Below, piece by piece: positions 33,886 through 43,141 of a stretch of 47,756 bases of DNA. Origin of the DNA: Methylobacterium sp. J-088 (GTDB lineage Bacteria; Pseudomonadota; Alphaproteobacteria; Rhizobiales; Beijerinckiaceae); the NCBI RefSeq assembly GCF_022829295.1, contig NZ_JAKSYH010000189.1, forward strand, positions 1 to 47,756, given 5' to 3'. The translations under genes were made by a program, and so were the position numbers. Position 1 is the stretch's first letter. Each line of letters opens with the position of its first letter. A model generated the notes under the pieces. It was given only the letters and a program-made list of their open reading frames with translations, searched no databases and was not told where the DNA came from.

Positions 33886-34332
33886 TCAGACCTGAGCCGG
33901 CTCCACCGTATCCGCCTTCAAATCGTCCGCAATCGCCATCCGGTCGGCCTCGCTATCGGCGAGGCGATGCACATGCATCTCGGTGGCACCGCCGTTGCGG
34001 ACACGCTCCAGCCACGTCCGGCAGAGGTGATCCCGCGGGCTCTCCTTCGAGGTGGCAACCGACACCATCTTGGCGATGCCGGTATCGTCGCGGCGCACGG
34101 CGATCACCACGGCCTCCGCCATCTCGTCGACATCGAAGCCCCCGGCCGGATGAACCCCGACCACGTAGCGCCGGCCGGAGCGGCCCCGCCAAGCCGAGAG
34201 CGGCAGCGCAGGCGCGCCGCGCAGGCCTGCATTCGTCTTGAGGCGTTCTTCACGCACATCCTGCCTCCGGGTGCGATCGTCCTTCAGGTCGCGAAGCGCG
34301 GCCGACCAGGACAGGGCTCTTCTGTTCGCCAT
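33886..34332 (-). CDS. Hypothetical protein, 148 residues
   Basis: The frame has good GC-rich third positions and a reasonable start: ATG 34332 with GGAA seven bases upstream (a TTG at 34341 is possible). The N-terminal 50 residues are basic, arginine-rich and probably disordered. The rest is a compact domain with alternating strands (RYVVGVHPAG, EAVVIAVRRDD, AKMVSVATS) and a C-terminal acidic helix. I do not recognise a family. It is upstream of the DUF2125 gene with 142 bp between. Confidence 0.65.
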   Translation of the reverse strand: MANRRALSWSAALRDLKDDRTRRQDVREERLKTNAGLRGAPALPLSAWRGRSGRRYVVGVHPAGGFDVDEMAEAVVIAVRRDDTGIAKMVSVATSKESPRDHLCRTWLERVRNGGATEMHVHRLADSEADRMAIADDLKADTVEPAQV

Positions 34333-34454
34333 TTGTTCCAACCTAGCCTGCGATATCCACAGCCGTCAAGGGCGACGTTCCTAGGAAAGGATGTGGGGAT
34401 GATGCCCGTTATCCACAAGCCGGGATCATGTGTGGCGGGCGACGCGCAGACGGT

Positions 34455-35231
34455 TCAGCGACGGGATCGGAACGGTGTGGACTCGGCGTCCGGAACCGGA
34501 TGCGCCGCAGCGTCGAGGCCGTGGCGTGCTCCATCGGCCAGAGCGCTCGAAGCCGCCTCCAGGCGGTCCTGGACCAGGACCTGAAACTCCTGCCGGGGCA
34601 GTCCGGGGGGAATGATCGGCAGGAACTCGATGATCGCGGTCCCCGACCGCCGGACGAGGCTGTTGCGCGACCAGAACAAGCCGGTGTTCAGCGCGACCGG
34701 CAGACAGGGGACGTGCAACGCGGTGTAGAGGTGCGACAGGCCCTGCTTGTAGGCCGGCGGGGCCCCCACGGAACGACGGGTCCCCTCCGGGAAGATGATC
34801 AGCCGGCGGCCCTGCCGGATGGCCTCGACGGCGGCGGCGTTCATCAGACTCATGGCCCGCGCGCCCTTGGAACGGTCGATCGCCACCATGCCGCTGCGCG
34901 ACAGGTACCAGCCGATCAGCGGAATGAAGAGCAGCTCACGCTTCAGGATGTAGGCGAAGTTCGGCAGAACCGTGCAGAGCGCCAGGGTCTCGAGCGCCGA
35001 CTGGTGCTTGGCCGCCACCAGCATCGGCCCCGGGGGAATGTTGTCCAGTCCGCGGAACTCGACCCGGGTGCCAGCGACCGTCTGCAGCAGCCAGAGGGTG
35101 ATCCGTCCCCAGAGATAAGCCAGCCGCATCACAGCCCGCCCGGAGACCAGGGTCGGTAAGCCGGCGACCGCCAGCACCGTGGTGAGCGCATAGAAGCAGA
35201 TGTTGAAGGCGAGGGAGCGCAGGGCGAGCAT
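34455..35231 (-). CDS. 1-acyl-sn-glycerol-3-phosphate acyltransferase family protein (PlsC-like)
   Basis: This 258-residue membrane-associated acyltransferase has a hydrophobic N-terminus (about residues 5-30). The acyltransferase block I is KHQSALE (His76 to Glu81), the H-x4-E variant of the usual H-x4-D. The FPEGTRRS block and VPVALNTG-type block (here CLPVALNTG) follow in order. Family members acylate lysophosphatidic acid in phospholipid synthesis. ATG 35231 is the family-like start. The same frame stays open upstream into the neighbouring gene, and a TTG near 35312 behind GGGAGG would add 27 residues. It lies directly behind the small membrane protein on the same strand, probably as one operon. 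Confidence 0.88.
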   Translation of the reverse strand: MLALRSLAFNICFYALTTVLAVAGLPTLVSGRAVMRLAYLWGRITLWLLQTVAGTRVEFRGLDNIPPGPMLVAAKHQSALETLALCTVLPNFAYILKRELLFIPLIGWYLSRSGMVAIDRSKGARAMSLMNAAAVEAIRQGRRLIIFPEGTRRSVGAPPAYKQGLSHLYTALHVPCLPVALNTGLFWSRNSLVRRSGTAIIEFLPIIPPGLPRQEFQVLVQDRLEAASSALADGARHGLDAAAHPVPDAESTPFRSRR

Positions 35232-35320
35232 CGGAATCCGGGGCTGGGCGCCTTTCCTGTAGCGCGGCGGGATACCGGCGGCCAAGCGAACTTGGTCGAC
35301 GGCGTCCCGCGACAACAGCT

Positions 35321-35839
35321 TCAGGCAGCCTCCCTCGCGCGATCGTCCCGGACGAGGCCGGCCCGGCGACCGGCGATCAGCCAGTAGACGAGGCCGGCGC
35401 TCGCACCGACCACGAACAGGATCAGGGTCAGCCGCGCTTCGGCCGCGAGGAGACCTGGATTGCGGCCGGCCTCGCCCGAGCGAAGCACGCCGCGGGTGAG
35501 CCAGGGGAGAGCAGCGGTCAGCGCGCCGCAGCCGGCGCCGTACCACATCAGGCCGCGCCGCCCGAGGACCTCTCCGCAGAGACCCACGAAGGCCGGCGGC
35601 ACGGCCAGCAGGACGAACAGCGCCTGGGCAAGGCCTGCAATGAACAGGACAAGTCCCTCCGGCGGCAGGCCGGCCGAGAGGTCCGACAGGGCCATGTCGA
35701 GGCCGGCGAGCGCGCCGCCGGTCAGCCAAGCCTGCGCAGCCGGATCGACGACGAGCGCCATGACCAGGACGGCGCAGCCAACCGGAACGGCGAAAACGAG
35801 GGCGAGGGCGCCAAGGAACAGACGGCCGAGGGCGTGCAT
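35321..35839 (-). CDS. Four-helix membrane protein of unknown function
   Basis: This 172-residue protein has about four membrane helices: residues 5-30, 60-85, 95-115 and 135-157. The short loops have no conserved catalytic residues and the C-terminus is basic and cytoplasmic (VRDDRAREAA). I do not recognise the family with certainty; similar small membrane proteins are common in Hyphomicrobiales. ATG 35839 is the only good start. The next gene downstream (PlsC-like) begins 89 bp after its stop and probably shares the transcript. Confidence 0.75.
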   Translation of the reverse strand: MHALGRLFLGALALVFAVPVGCAVLVMALVVDPAAQAWLTGGALAGLDMALSDLSAGLPPEGLVLFIAGLAQALFVLLAVPPAFVGLCGEVLGRRGLMWYGAGCGALTAALPWLTRGVLRSGEAGRNPGLLAAEARLTLILFVVGASAGLVYWLIAGRRAGLVRDDRAREAA

Positions 35840-35880
35840 GCCGCCAGCCTCTACACCGGACAGGTCCTCCCGTCGCGCGA

Positions 35881-35916
35881 AAGCCGCGCCCGATCCTGGC
35901 GGATCGGACGCGGCTT
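35881..35916. terminator. Hairpin terminator after the RND efflux operon
   Basis: AAGCCGCGcCCGATCC and GGATCGGaCGCGGCTT pair over 15 of 16 positions around a TGGC loop. It lies 20 bp after the stop of the efflux permease (minus strand) and ahead of the next minus-strand gene. Confidence 0.75.
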
Positions 35917-35936
35917 CCAGAAGCCGGAGCGGCGCG

Positions 35937-38900
35937 TCAGCCGTGGGCCGGCGCAGCGTCCCCGTGATCGCCGTGCGTGTGCTTCTTCCGGAACCGGCCG
36001 AGCCAGAGCGAGAAGCGGCGGATCACCACGTAGAACACCGGCGTCAGGAACAGGCCGAAGAAGGTCGCGCCGATCATCCCGAAGAACACCGCCGTGCCGA
36101 GCGCCTGGCGCATCTCGGCGCCGGGGCCGGTGGCGATCACCAGCGGCAGGGTGCCGAGGATGAACGCGAAGGCGGTCATCAGGATCGGGCGCAGGCGCAG
36201 GCGGCAGGCCTCCACCGCCGCGTCGACCGGGCTCAGATGCTCGCGCTGCTCGATGTCGTGCGCGAATTCCACGATCAGGATCGCGTTCTTGGCAGCCAAG
36301 CCGATCAGCACGATCAGGCCGATCTGGGTCAGGATGTTGTTGTCCTGACCGCGGAACTGCACGCCTGCGAGCGCCGCGAGCACGCCGGTCGGCACCACCA
36401 GCAGGATCGCGAGCGGCAGGGCCCAGGATTCGTACTGCGCGGCGAGCACGAGGAAGACCAGCAGCACGCCCAGGGCGAAGACCGCGCCCGCCGTGCCGCT
36501 CGCCGCCTTCTGCTGATAGGCGATCTCAGTCCAGTCGTAGGAATAGCCGTCGGGCAGGTTCTTCTTGGCGATTTCCTCCATGGCGTCGAGCGCCTGACCG
36601 GTCGAGATGCCTGGCTTGGCCACGCCCTGCACCGGCACCGAGTAGTACAGGTTGAACCGCTGAACGATCTGCGGTCCCGTCACGTCGCGCACCGAGGCGA
36701 GCGTGCCCATCGGCACCAGCGCGCCGGTGGAGGAGCGGACCTTGATCTGGGAAATGTCCTGAATCGACGTGCGGAAGGCGGCGTCGCCTTGCAAGCGCAC
36801 TTGGTAGATGCGGCCCAGGGTGTTGAAGTCGTTGACGTAGGTGCCGCCGAGATCCGCCTGAACCGACGAGAACACGTTGGCGAGCGGCACGTTCAGCATC
36901 CGCGCGATGGTGCGGTCGATGTCGAGAAAGAGCTGCGGCGTCGAGTTGTCGAAGGTCGTGAAGACGCGCTGCACGTCGGAGCTCTGGTTCGCCTGACCGA
37001 TCACCGCGCCAGCCGCGGCCATCAGCGGCCCGATCTCCGACGATTGCCGGCTCTCGATCTGCATCTTGAAGCCACCGCCGCTGCCGAGGCCACGGACGGG
37101 CGGCGGCGGGATCACGATCACCCGGGCCTCCTGGATGTCCGAGGTAGCCTTCAGCACGTCGCCGGTGATCGCCCCAGCGCTGCGTCCGGTCTCGGCACGC
37201 TCCTTCGCGCCCTTGAGCGTCAGGAACATCACGCCGGCATTGGTGGTGTTGGTGAAGGTCGCGCCGTCGAAGCCCGCGATGATCACCGCATTGGCCACGC
37301 CGTCGACCGTGCGGGCCTGCTTGGCGGCGCGCAGGATCACGTCCGTCGTGCGGTCGAGGGAAGCGCCGGACGGGAGCTGCACGACGCCGATCAGGTAGCC
37401 CTGGTCCTGGTCCGGGATGAAGCCCGTCGGCGTCGTCTGCGCGAGGTGCAGCGTGCCGGCGATCACCGCGGCGTAGATCAGCAGCATCACGCCCAAACCG
37501 ACGATCCCGCCGGTCAGGACGCGAATGGTCCGCCCATAGGCGTTCGAGGTCGCGTCGAACGCGCGGTTGAAGCCGTTCGCCAGCCAAGCCACGAACCGCG
37601 TCAGGAAGAACTTCGGCTCCTTACGGGCATGGTGGGGCACCAGCAGCAGCTTGCAGAGCGCCGGCGACAGGGTGAGCGAGTTGAACGCCGAGATCAGCGT
37701 CGAGGCCGCGATGGTCAGCGCGAACTGCTTGTAGAACTGGCCCGAGATGCCCGGGATGAACGCGGTCGGTACGAACACCGCGGCCAGCACCAGGGCGATG
37801 GCGATGACCGCTCCGCCGACCTCGTCCATGGTCTTGTGGGCGGCGTCTCCCGCGGAGAGCCCCTCGGCCATGTTGCGCTCGACGTTCTCCACCACCACGA
37901 TCGCGTCGTCGACCACGATGCCGATGGCGAGCACCAACCCGAACAGGGTCAGGTTGTTGAGCGAGAAACCGAAGGCCGCCATCGCCGCGAAAGTGCCGAT
38001 CAGCGACACGGGAATCGCGATCACCGGGATCAGTGCGGTCCGCCAGCTCTGGAGGAACACCAGCACCACGATCACCACGAGGCCGACCGCCTCGAACAGG
38101 GTCTTGTAGACCTCGTGAATCGACTCCTCGATGAACTCGGTCGGGTTGTAGGCGATGCGGTACTCGACGTCCGGCGGGAAGTTCTTCTTGACGGTCTCCA
38201 TCACCTTCTTGACCGACGCCGCCGCGTCCAGCGCGTTGGTGCCTGGCCGCTGGAACGCGCCGATGCCCACCGCGGGCGTGTCGTTGAGGTAGGAGTTGGT
38301 GGTGTAGTCCTTCTGGCCCATCTCGACGCGGGCGATGTCCTTCACCCGAACGAGGCGCCCGTCCTGCGCCTTGATGATCACCTCGGCGAATTGCTCGGGC
38401 GTCTTGAAGCGGGCCTGCGACTGGACGACCAGCTGGAACGCCTCGCTCTTGGCCGCGGGCGGGCCGTTGAGCTGCCCGGCCGCCACTTGGACGTTCTGCT
38501 CCTGCAACGCCGTGGTGACGTCGGTGACCGAGAGGCCGTAGGCGGCAAGCTTGTTGGGATCGACCCAGATCCGCTCGGCGTATTCGTTACCGCCGAAGAT
38601 CGTGATGTCGCCGACGCCGTCGAGGCGCAGCAGCTCGTCGCGGATGTTCAGGTAGATGTAATTGGCGAGGTAGTTCTGGTCGTAGGTCTTGTTCGGCGAG
38701 AGCAGGTGCACGACCAGCATCAGGTCGGGCGAGGCCTTGCGCACGGTGACGCCGAGGTTGCGCACGTCCGGCGGCAGGCGGGGCTGGGCCACCGAGAGCC
38801 GGTTCTGCACCAGCACGTTGGCGATATCGAGGTTGGTGCCAACCTTGAAGGTCACGGTCAGCAGCATGTTGCCGTCGTTGGTCGACAACGACGTCATGTA

Positions 38901-39134
38901 GAGCATGTTGTCGACGCCGTTGACCTCCTGCTCGATCGGCGTCGCGATCGTGGCGGCCACGGTCTCGGCGTTTGCGCCCGGGTACGAGGCGCGCACCGTC
39001 ACGGTCGGCGGCACGATCTCGGGGTACTGCGAGACCGGCAGGCTCTCGTAGGCCACGAAGCCGAGGATGAGGAACACGATCGACGTGACGGACGCGAAGA
39101 TCGGTCTGTCGACGAAGAAATGGGCGAAACGCAT
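35937..39134 (-). CDS. RND multidrug efflux permease (HAE1/AcrB type)
   Basis: This 1065-residue inner-membrane proton antiporter has the AcrB/MexB layout: TM1 opening FFVDRPIFASVTSIVFLILG, a large porter-domain loop, six helices, a second large loop and five or six more helices. The proton-relay aspartates are in IGIVVDDAIVVVENVERN (near residue 405) and the lysine is in AAKNAILIVEFA (about 940). LPVSQYPEIVPPTV near the N-terminus is classic for HAE1 pumps. It would export drugs or other amphiphiles with the adaptor encoded just upstream. No outer-membrane TolC-type gene or local regulator is present. A charged, His-containing tail ends the protein. Confidence 0.96.
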   Translation of the reverse strand: MRFAHFFVDRPIFASVTSIVFLILGFVAYESLPVSQYPEIVPPTVTVRASYPGANAETVAATIATPIEQEVNGVDNMLYMTSLSTNDGNMLLTVTFKVGTNLDIANVLVQNRLSVAQPRLPPDVRNLGVTVRKASPDLMLVVHLLSPNKTYDQNYLANYIYLNIRDELLRLDGVGDITIFGGNEYAERIWVDPNKLAAYGLSVTDVTTALQEQNVQVAAGQLNGPPAAKSEAFQLVVQSQARFKTPEQFAEVIIKAQDGRLVRVKDIARVEMGQKDYTTNSYLNDTPAVGIGAFQRPGTNALDAAASVKKVMETVKKNFPPDVEYRIAYNPTEFIEESIHEVYKTLFEAVGLVVIVVLVFLQSWRTALIPVIAIPVSLIGTFAAMAAFGFSLNNLTLFGLVLAIGIVVDDAIVVVENVERNMAEGLSAGDAAHKTMDEVGGAVIAIALVLAAVFVPTAFIPGISGQFYKQFALTIAASTLISAFNSLTLSPALCKLLLVPHHARKEPKFFLTRFVAWLANGFNRAFDATSNAYGRTIRVLTGGIVGLGVMLLIYAAVIAGTLHLAQTTPTGFIPDQDQGYLIGVVQLPSGASLDRTTDVILRAAKQARTVDGVANAVIIAGFDGATFTNTTNAGVMFLTLKGAKERAETGRSAGAITGDVLKATSDIQEARVIVIPPPPVRGLGSGGGFKMQIESRQSSEIGPLMAAAGAVIGQANQSSDVQRVFTTFDNSTPQLFLDIDRTIARMLNVPLANVFSSVQADLGGTYVNDFNTLGRIYQVRLQGDAAFRTSIQDISQIKVRSSTGALVPMGTLASVRDVTGPQIVQRFNLYYSVPVQGVAKPGISTGQALDAMEEIAKKNLPDGYSYDWTEIAYQQKAASGTAGAVFALGVLLVFLVLAAQYESWALPLAILLVVPTGVLAALAGVQFRGQDNNILTQIGLIVLIGLAAKNAILIVEFAHDIEQREHLSPVDAAVEACRLRLRPILMTAFAFILGTLPLVIATGPGAEMRQALGTAVFFGMIGATFFGLFLTPVFYVVIRRFSLWLGRFRKKHTHGDHGDAAPAHG

Positions 39135-39193
39135 CGGTCAAACCTCTGAGGCCCGCCGGTCTCCCGGACGGGGCCCTGCGTCGTCGGTGCGGG

Positions 39194-39211
39194 GCGCGCC
39201 GCTCGGCGCGC
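39194..39211. other. Hairpin between adaptor and permease genes
   Basis: GCGCGCCG and CGGCGCGC form a tight stem in the 107-bp gap of the efflux operon. It could adjust the ratio of permease to adaptor mRNA, or simply be GC-rich spacer. Confidence 0.35.
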
Positions 39212-39241
39212 GCGAAGGCAGTCCTGGCGAGCCGGTCAGGC

Positions 39242-40396
39242 TCACGTCTTGCTCGGGGGCAGCTCGATCGTGTCGGGCGTCACCTTCACGCCCGGCCGCA
39301 CCCGCGAGGTGCCGTTGACCACGACCAGCTCGTCGCCCTTCAACCCCGACTGGATCACCCGGTAGCCATCGACCTTCGGCCCGAGCACCACGTCCCTCTG
39401 CTGGATCGCGTTGTCGGGCCCGAGGAGGTAGACGATCCGCTTGTCCTGATTGGCGGCCACCGCCTCGTCGGGAATCATGACCCCCTCGAACGACTTCGTT
39501 GCCGGCATCGAGACGATGCCGAACAGACCGGGCTTGATGAACAAATCGGCGTTCGGGACGGTCGCCCGCAGCAGGATCGTGCCGGTGGCGTTGTCGACGC
39601 GGTTGTCGACGAAGTCGAGCGTACCCTTGCGGGTCGGCTTGGGCTCACCCGACAATGCAATCAGGATCGGCACGCCCTTGCCCTGCTGGGTCTGGCCCAT
39701 GCCGATGCCGAGGCTGCTCTGGTACTTCAGGAACGCCTTCTCATCGACCGTATAGCTGAAGTAGATCGGGTCGAGCGACACGATCGTCGTCAGCATGGTC
39801 TGATCGGCACTGACGATGTTGCCCTCGGTGACCAGACGCCGGCTGATCCGGCCGTTGATCGGCGCCTTCACCTCGCTGAAGTCGTAGTTCAGCTGGGCGT
39901 TGTTGAGGGCGGCCTGGGCGCTGTCGACGTCGGCCTGGGCGGTCTGCGAAGCCTGCCGGCGCTGGTCCGTGACCTGTTCGGAGATGTTGCCGCTGCGCGA
40001 CAGGGTCTGCGCACGCTCGAGATCCGTCTGCGAGAAGGACTGGCGCGCCTTGGCGGAGGCCACAGCCGCCTGGGCCTGCTCCAGGGCCGCCTTGTAGGGA
40101 CGGCGGTCGATGACGAACAGAACGTCACCCTTCTTCACGGTCTGGCCGTCGACGAAGTTGATCTTCTCGAGGTAGCCGGTGACCCGGGCACGAACCTCGA
40201 CGTAATCAATCGCCTCGAAGCGGCCGGTATACTGGTCCTGCTCGATGATCTGGCGCACCACGGGCTTCGCCACGGTGACCTTCGGCGGAGGGCCGCCCGG
40301 CGCCTGGGCGTGAGCTGGCTCCGAAAGCGGCCCCGCGGCGAGGCCGACGGCCAGTCCGGAGAGCACGGTGAGAAGGCTGAGAAGCCGGCTGCGCAT
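39242..40396 (-). CDS. RND efflux periplasmic adaptor (membrane fusion protein)
   Basis: This 384-residue periplasmic adaptor is of the AcrA/MexA family. A Sec signal peptide (about residues 1-30, ending SEPAHA) has no lipobox cysteine, so this adaptor is soluble or peripherally held rather than lipid-anchored. The lipoyl-type half-motifs (YVEVRARVTGYLEKI and KAPINGRISRR) flank a helical hairpin rich in Gln and Ala (about 100-170). Beta-barrel and membrane-proximal domains follow. The ATG at 40396 has AGGA a few bases upstream; the frame to 40477 is an unconserved extension. Transcription continues into the permease after 107 bp. Confidence 0.94.
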   Translation of the reverse strand: MRSRLLSLLTVLSGLAVGLAAGPLSEPAHAQAPGGPPPKVTVAKPVVRQIIEQDQYTGRFEAIDYVEVRARVTGYLEKINFVDGQTVKKGDVLFVIDRRPYKAALEQAQAAVASAKARQSFSQTDLERAQTLSRSGNISEQVTDQRRQASQTAQADVDSAQAALNNAQLNYDFSEVKAPINGRISRRLVTEGNIVSADQTMLTTIVSLDPIYFSYTVDEKAFLKYQSSLGIGMGQTQQGKGVPILIALSGEPKPTRKGTLDFVDNRVDNATGTILLRATVPNADLFIKPGLFGIVSMPATKSFEGVMIPDEAVAANQDKRIVYLLGPDNAIQQRDVVLGPKVDGYRVIQSGLKGDELVVVNGTSRVRPGVKVTPDTIELPPSKT

Positions 40397-40540
40397 CGGG
40401 TCCTGCTGTCCATAGGCCGACCATCGGTCGCGCCGAGCTTGACGATAGTTCCGCCGCCAGCGCGCCGTAACCCGCAAGCAACGATGTTGCTTGTGCGCCC
40501 GCGCACATGACGGCCCCGGAGGCCGGATTGATCCGGCAGG

Positions 40541-40861
40541 CTACTCGATGGTTTCGCCCGCGCCGTACCAATCCTTGAAGCCGCCCTTGTAGTGTCGGGT
40601 GATATCGAGGCCCGCCTGCTGCGCCGCCATCAGCGCATGAACCGACCGGATACCCGAGGCACAGGAGAAGACCGGCTGCCGCCCATCCTCGGCCACCAGG
40701 GCGGCGACGGCCTGTGGATCGAAGCTGGAAAGCGGATGCGAGACCGCCCCGGGGATATGTCCGGCGCTGTATTCGTGCGGCTCCCGCACATCGATGACCA
40801 GCATCGAGCCGTCGTCAAGCCCGCGCTTGACCGCATCGCGATCGAGGTCGACCACCTGCAT
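40541..40861 (-). CDS. Single-domain rhodanese-like sulfurtransferase
   Basis: This 106-residue rhodanese domain begins with the CH2-type strand VIDVREPHEYSAGHIPGA and has the active-site cysteine Cys67 in the loop FSCASGIRS. The six-residue loop fits thiosulfate- or persulfide-handling single-domain rhodaneses such as GlpE/PspE. ATG 40861 is a good start. It is on the same strand as, and 144 bp upstream of, the efflux adaptor; co-regulation is possible but not shown. Confidence 0.9.
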   Translation of the reverse strand: MQVVDLDRDAVKRGLDDGSMLVIDVREPHEYSAGHIPGAVSHPLSSFDPQAVAALVAEDGRQPVFSCASGIRSVHALMAAQQAGLDITRHYKGGFKDWYGAGETIE

Positions 40862-40977
40862 CGGCAGGATCTCCGTTCTGCCTGAGATTCGTCAGTCTGT
40901 CGGACTGATGCTTTTCCATATTCGTCAGGCCCGACCCGTGCAACTTGGCGTCCAGGGCCTGCCGAGCGCGATCGACC

Positions 40978-42249
40978 TCAGAGCGCCGCGAGGGTCGGCC
41001 CCACAGCGTCGAAATGGGCGACCCAACTCGGCGGCCTGTATCCATCGAGGCGGCCGGCAAGGTCGGACCGCAGCGGTGAGGCCGGTGTCGCCAGCGATTC
41101 GATTGCTTGGATCCAGCCCGGACCGTCGAGGGGATCGCAGAAGAGGGCGAAGCCCTCGGCGATCTCCCGGTGGACCGGGATGTCGGAGGCGACCACCGGC
41201 AATCCGGAGGCGGCGGCCTCCACGAGCGGGATCCCGTAGCCCTCCGTGAAGGACGGCATCAGCAGCGCGGTGCAGCTGCGCATCAGCGCGGCAAGGCCGT
41301 GCGTGGACAGGCCGGTCGCCTCGATGGTGTGCGCGCGAACGCCCGGGCACCGCTCCAGCATATCGATGGCGCTTTCCGCCTCCCAGCCCCGGCGCCCGAC
41401 CACGATCAGCCGGGGTGTGGCCGCCCCATGCCGCTCGGCCAGATGCCGCCAGATCTGGAAGAGAAGCAGGTGGTTCTTACGCGACTCGATGGTGCCGCAG
41501 ACCAGGAAGGTCGGCCGGTCAGGCTGGAAGCGCGGCCCCACGCGCCCGAAGGCGGGCTCGACGCCGAGATGGCCCACCGCCACCGGCGGCCGGCCGAAGC
41601 CCTCGGCGGCGAGGTGATCCAGGGTGCGATGTCCGGTATCGGCGGAGTTCACCAGAATGGCGGCGGCGTGCCGCCCGATCGTGCGCAGGCGCGCCCGGTG
41701 GCGGTCGGCCTCGCCGGCGCGGCCGTATTCGGGGTGGGTGATCGGGATCAGGTCGTGAACGAAGAAGGCGCTGCGCACGTCCCGGCGGGTGTAGAGCCAG
41801 TCGAAGCGCCGGGGATCGTCCAGGCGCAGGTGCGACGTATGGAGATAGAGTGCGCCCCGAGGGAGCGCATCGACCGTTCGGCCGCGCAACGCGATCTCGG
41901 CCGCTGTCCGGGCCTGGATCCGGCGCCGTGCCCCGGTGCCGGCCCGCGCAACCTCGTTAATGGGCGCAACGGCCGACGCGCCGCAGCGCAATGCCAATTG
42001 CCGATAGACCGGATCGTCTGGCGCCTCGCAATCCTCGACCCATCCGGCCGCCACCGCCTCGACGATCGCACGCGCGCGATCCCGATCCAGAATCCGCGGC
42101 CCGGCCGCCGTCGAGACGACACCGACGCTGTCGCGACCGAGGTAGGCGCGGGCATAGGCCAGATCGACGCGATCGATTCCGGACGGGCTCGCGTGGCGCA
42201 GGCGCGTGACCAGGCGCGTGAGATCGAAGGCAATCGGTCGGTCGGTCAT
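40978..42249 (-). CDS. Glycosyltransferase family 4-type (group 1) protein
   Basis: This 423-residue GT-B glycosyltransferase has a family-1-type C-terminal half. TFLVCGTIESRKNHLLLFQIW (quoted part: CGTIESRKNHLLL, about residue 250) starts the nucleotide-binding domain. The donor-binding block MPSFTEGYGIPLVEAAASG (about 335-353) contains the expected E-x7-E pair. The N-terminal half is poorly conserved, as usual for acceptor domains. It probably adds a sugar to a surface polysaccharide; donor and acceptor are unknown. No further polysaccharide genes adjoin it. ATG 42249 lies 144 bp from tRNA-Pro. Confidence 0.88.
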   Translation of the reverse strand: MTDRPIAFDLTRLVTRLRHASPSGIDRVDLAYARAYLGRDSVGVVSTAAGPRILDRDRARAIVEAVAAGWVEDCEAPDDPVYRQLALRCGASAVAPINEVARAGTGARRRIQARTAAEIALRGRTVDALPRGALYLHTSHLRLDDPRRFDWLYTRRDVRSAFFVHDLIPITHPEYGRAGEADRHRARLRTIGRHAAAILVNSADTGHRTLDHLAAEGFGRPPVAVGHLGVEPAFGRVGPRFQPDRPTFLVCGTIESRKNHLLLFQIWRHLAERHGAATPRLIVVGRRGWEAESAIDMLERCPGVRAHTIEATGLSTHGLAALMRSCTALLMPSFTEGYGIPLVEAAASGLPVVASDIPVHREIAEGFALFCDPLDGPGWIQAIESLATPASPLRSDLAGRLDGYRPPSWVAHFDAVGPTLAAL

Positions 42250-42392
42250 GAACCGTCAGTGCTGTCGGGGACGCGCGCACCCCGTAGCGGCCGCAAGCCG
42301 GGAGCGCCAGCGCTTCCGGCCCCGGGCCAGACCGCGCGAAGGACTTGCACAGGCGCTGCGCGACGGCTAAGAGCGCCGAGCCCATGGGGCGT

Positions 42393-42469
42393 CGGAGTGT
42401 AGCGCAGCCCGGTAGCGCACCTGTCTGGGGGACAGGGGGTCGTCGGTTCGAGTCCGGCCACTCCGACCA
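42393..42469 (+). tRNA. tRNA-Pro (GGG)
   Basis: The acceptor arms CGGAGTG and CACTCCG pair fully. The anticodon stem CCTGT/ACAGG holds loop CTGGGGG with anticodon GGG. The T arm contains CGGTTCGAGTCCG. Discriminator A and CCA end at 42469; the length is 77 nt. An integrase remnant starts 40 bp behind its 3' end, so the tRNA is the probable attachment site of a lost element. Confidence 0.96.
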
Positions 42470-42508
42470 TTACCTTCAACGGCTTAGCGGTCTTTCCGGA
42501 ACCGCACA

Positions 42509-43141
42509 TCACGCCGTTTGCAGGTCCGTTTGCAAACTGTCCCGGATCCGGCGGTGATCGTCGAGCTTCGCGATCGCTGACTCGGCGAGGCTGCGCATGC
42601 AGGCGAGATAGCGGTCCAGGATTTTTTGAGCGTGCGCTTGGCTGTGCCCGGTGATCGTTGCGATTTCCAGGACCGTGCAACCGGCCTCGGCCAGCATCGT
42701 CACTGCCGTCCCCGGAGATCGTGGAGGTGCGGGTCCTCCGTGATCCGCGCGGCCGCGAACGTCTCGCTCCATACCGCGTGGTATCGGCGCTTGCGCCAGG
42801 CTGCCCCGCGAACTGCCACGAGGATTGTCGTAGCCCTGCGCGGCGCCGCATCGAGCGCAGCCTTCAAGGCGCGCGTCGCCGGTAGATAGATGAGCCGCCG
42901 GCTCTTCCCTGGCGCAGCGTGATCGCGCGTCCGTCCCAGGCGCTCCAAGGCAACGCCAGGAGATCCCCCTGCCGCTGGCCCGTATGGAGCGCGAGCATCA
43001 TCGCGAGCCAGATCTCAGGCGTGGCCGCCTCGGCGAAGGCCGCGACATGCTCGGGCATCCAGATCTGATCGGAGCGATCCGACCGGTAGGCGCGCTCGAA
43101 CGTGGCGATCGGGTTGTGGACGAGATGACCCTGGTCGACAC
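42509..43141 (-). pseudogene. Tyrosine integrase gene, frameshifted twice and truncated
   Basis: Three successive minus-strand frames together make the C-terminal two thirds of a phage-type integrase. Frame one (about 43141-42905) reads from VDQGHLVHNPIATFERAYRS to HTGQRQGDLLALPWSAWDG, which includes the first catalytic arginine. Frame two (about 42909-42711) reads GKSRRLIYLPATRALKAAL to HLHDLRG with the HxxR box. Frame three (about 42709-42509) reads TAVTMLAEAGC, ITGHSQAH and KILDRYLA, with the catalytic tyrosine. Frameshifts fall near 42905 and 42710. The N-terminal arm-binding domain is missing: the gene breaks off exactly where the inverted repeat at 43139 begins. It ends next to tRNA-Pro, the usual place for the integrase of an island. 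Confidence 0.88.

Noticed and set aside
34455..35729. Long 424-residue version of the PlsC-like protein
   Set aside because: The N-terminal 166 residues are the out-of-frame shadow of the neighbouring membrane-protein gene; family similarity begins at 35231.
35460..39149. 1229-residue plus-strand frame opposite the RND permease
   Set aside because: Shadow frame of a GC-rich gene; His/Arg/Asp-rich composition, while the opposite strand encodes a full AcrB-type protein.
42246..42851. Minus-strand 201-residue frame across tRNA-Pro and the integrase remnant
   Set aside because: Antisense tRNA sequence (GLEPTTPCPPDRCATG type) joined to shadow frames; not a gene.
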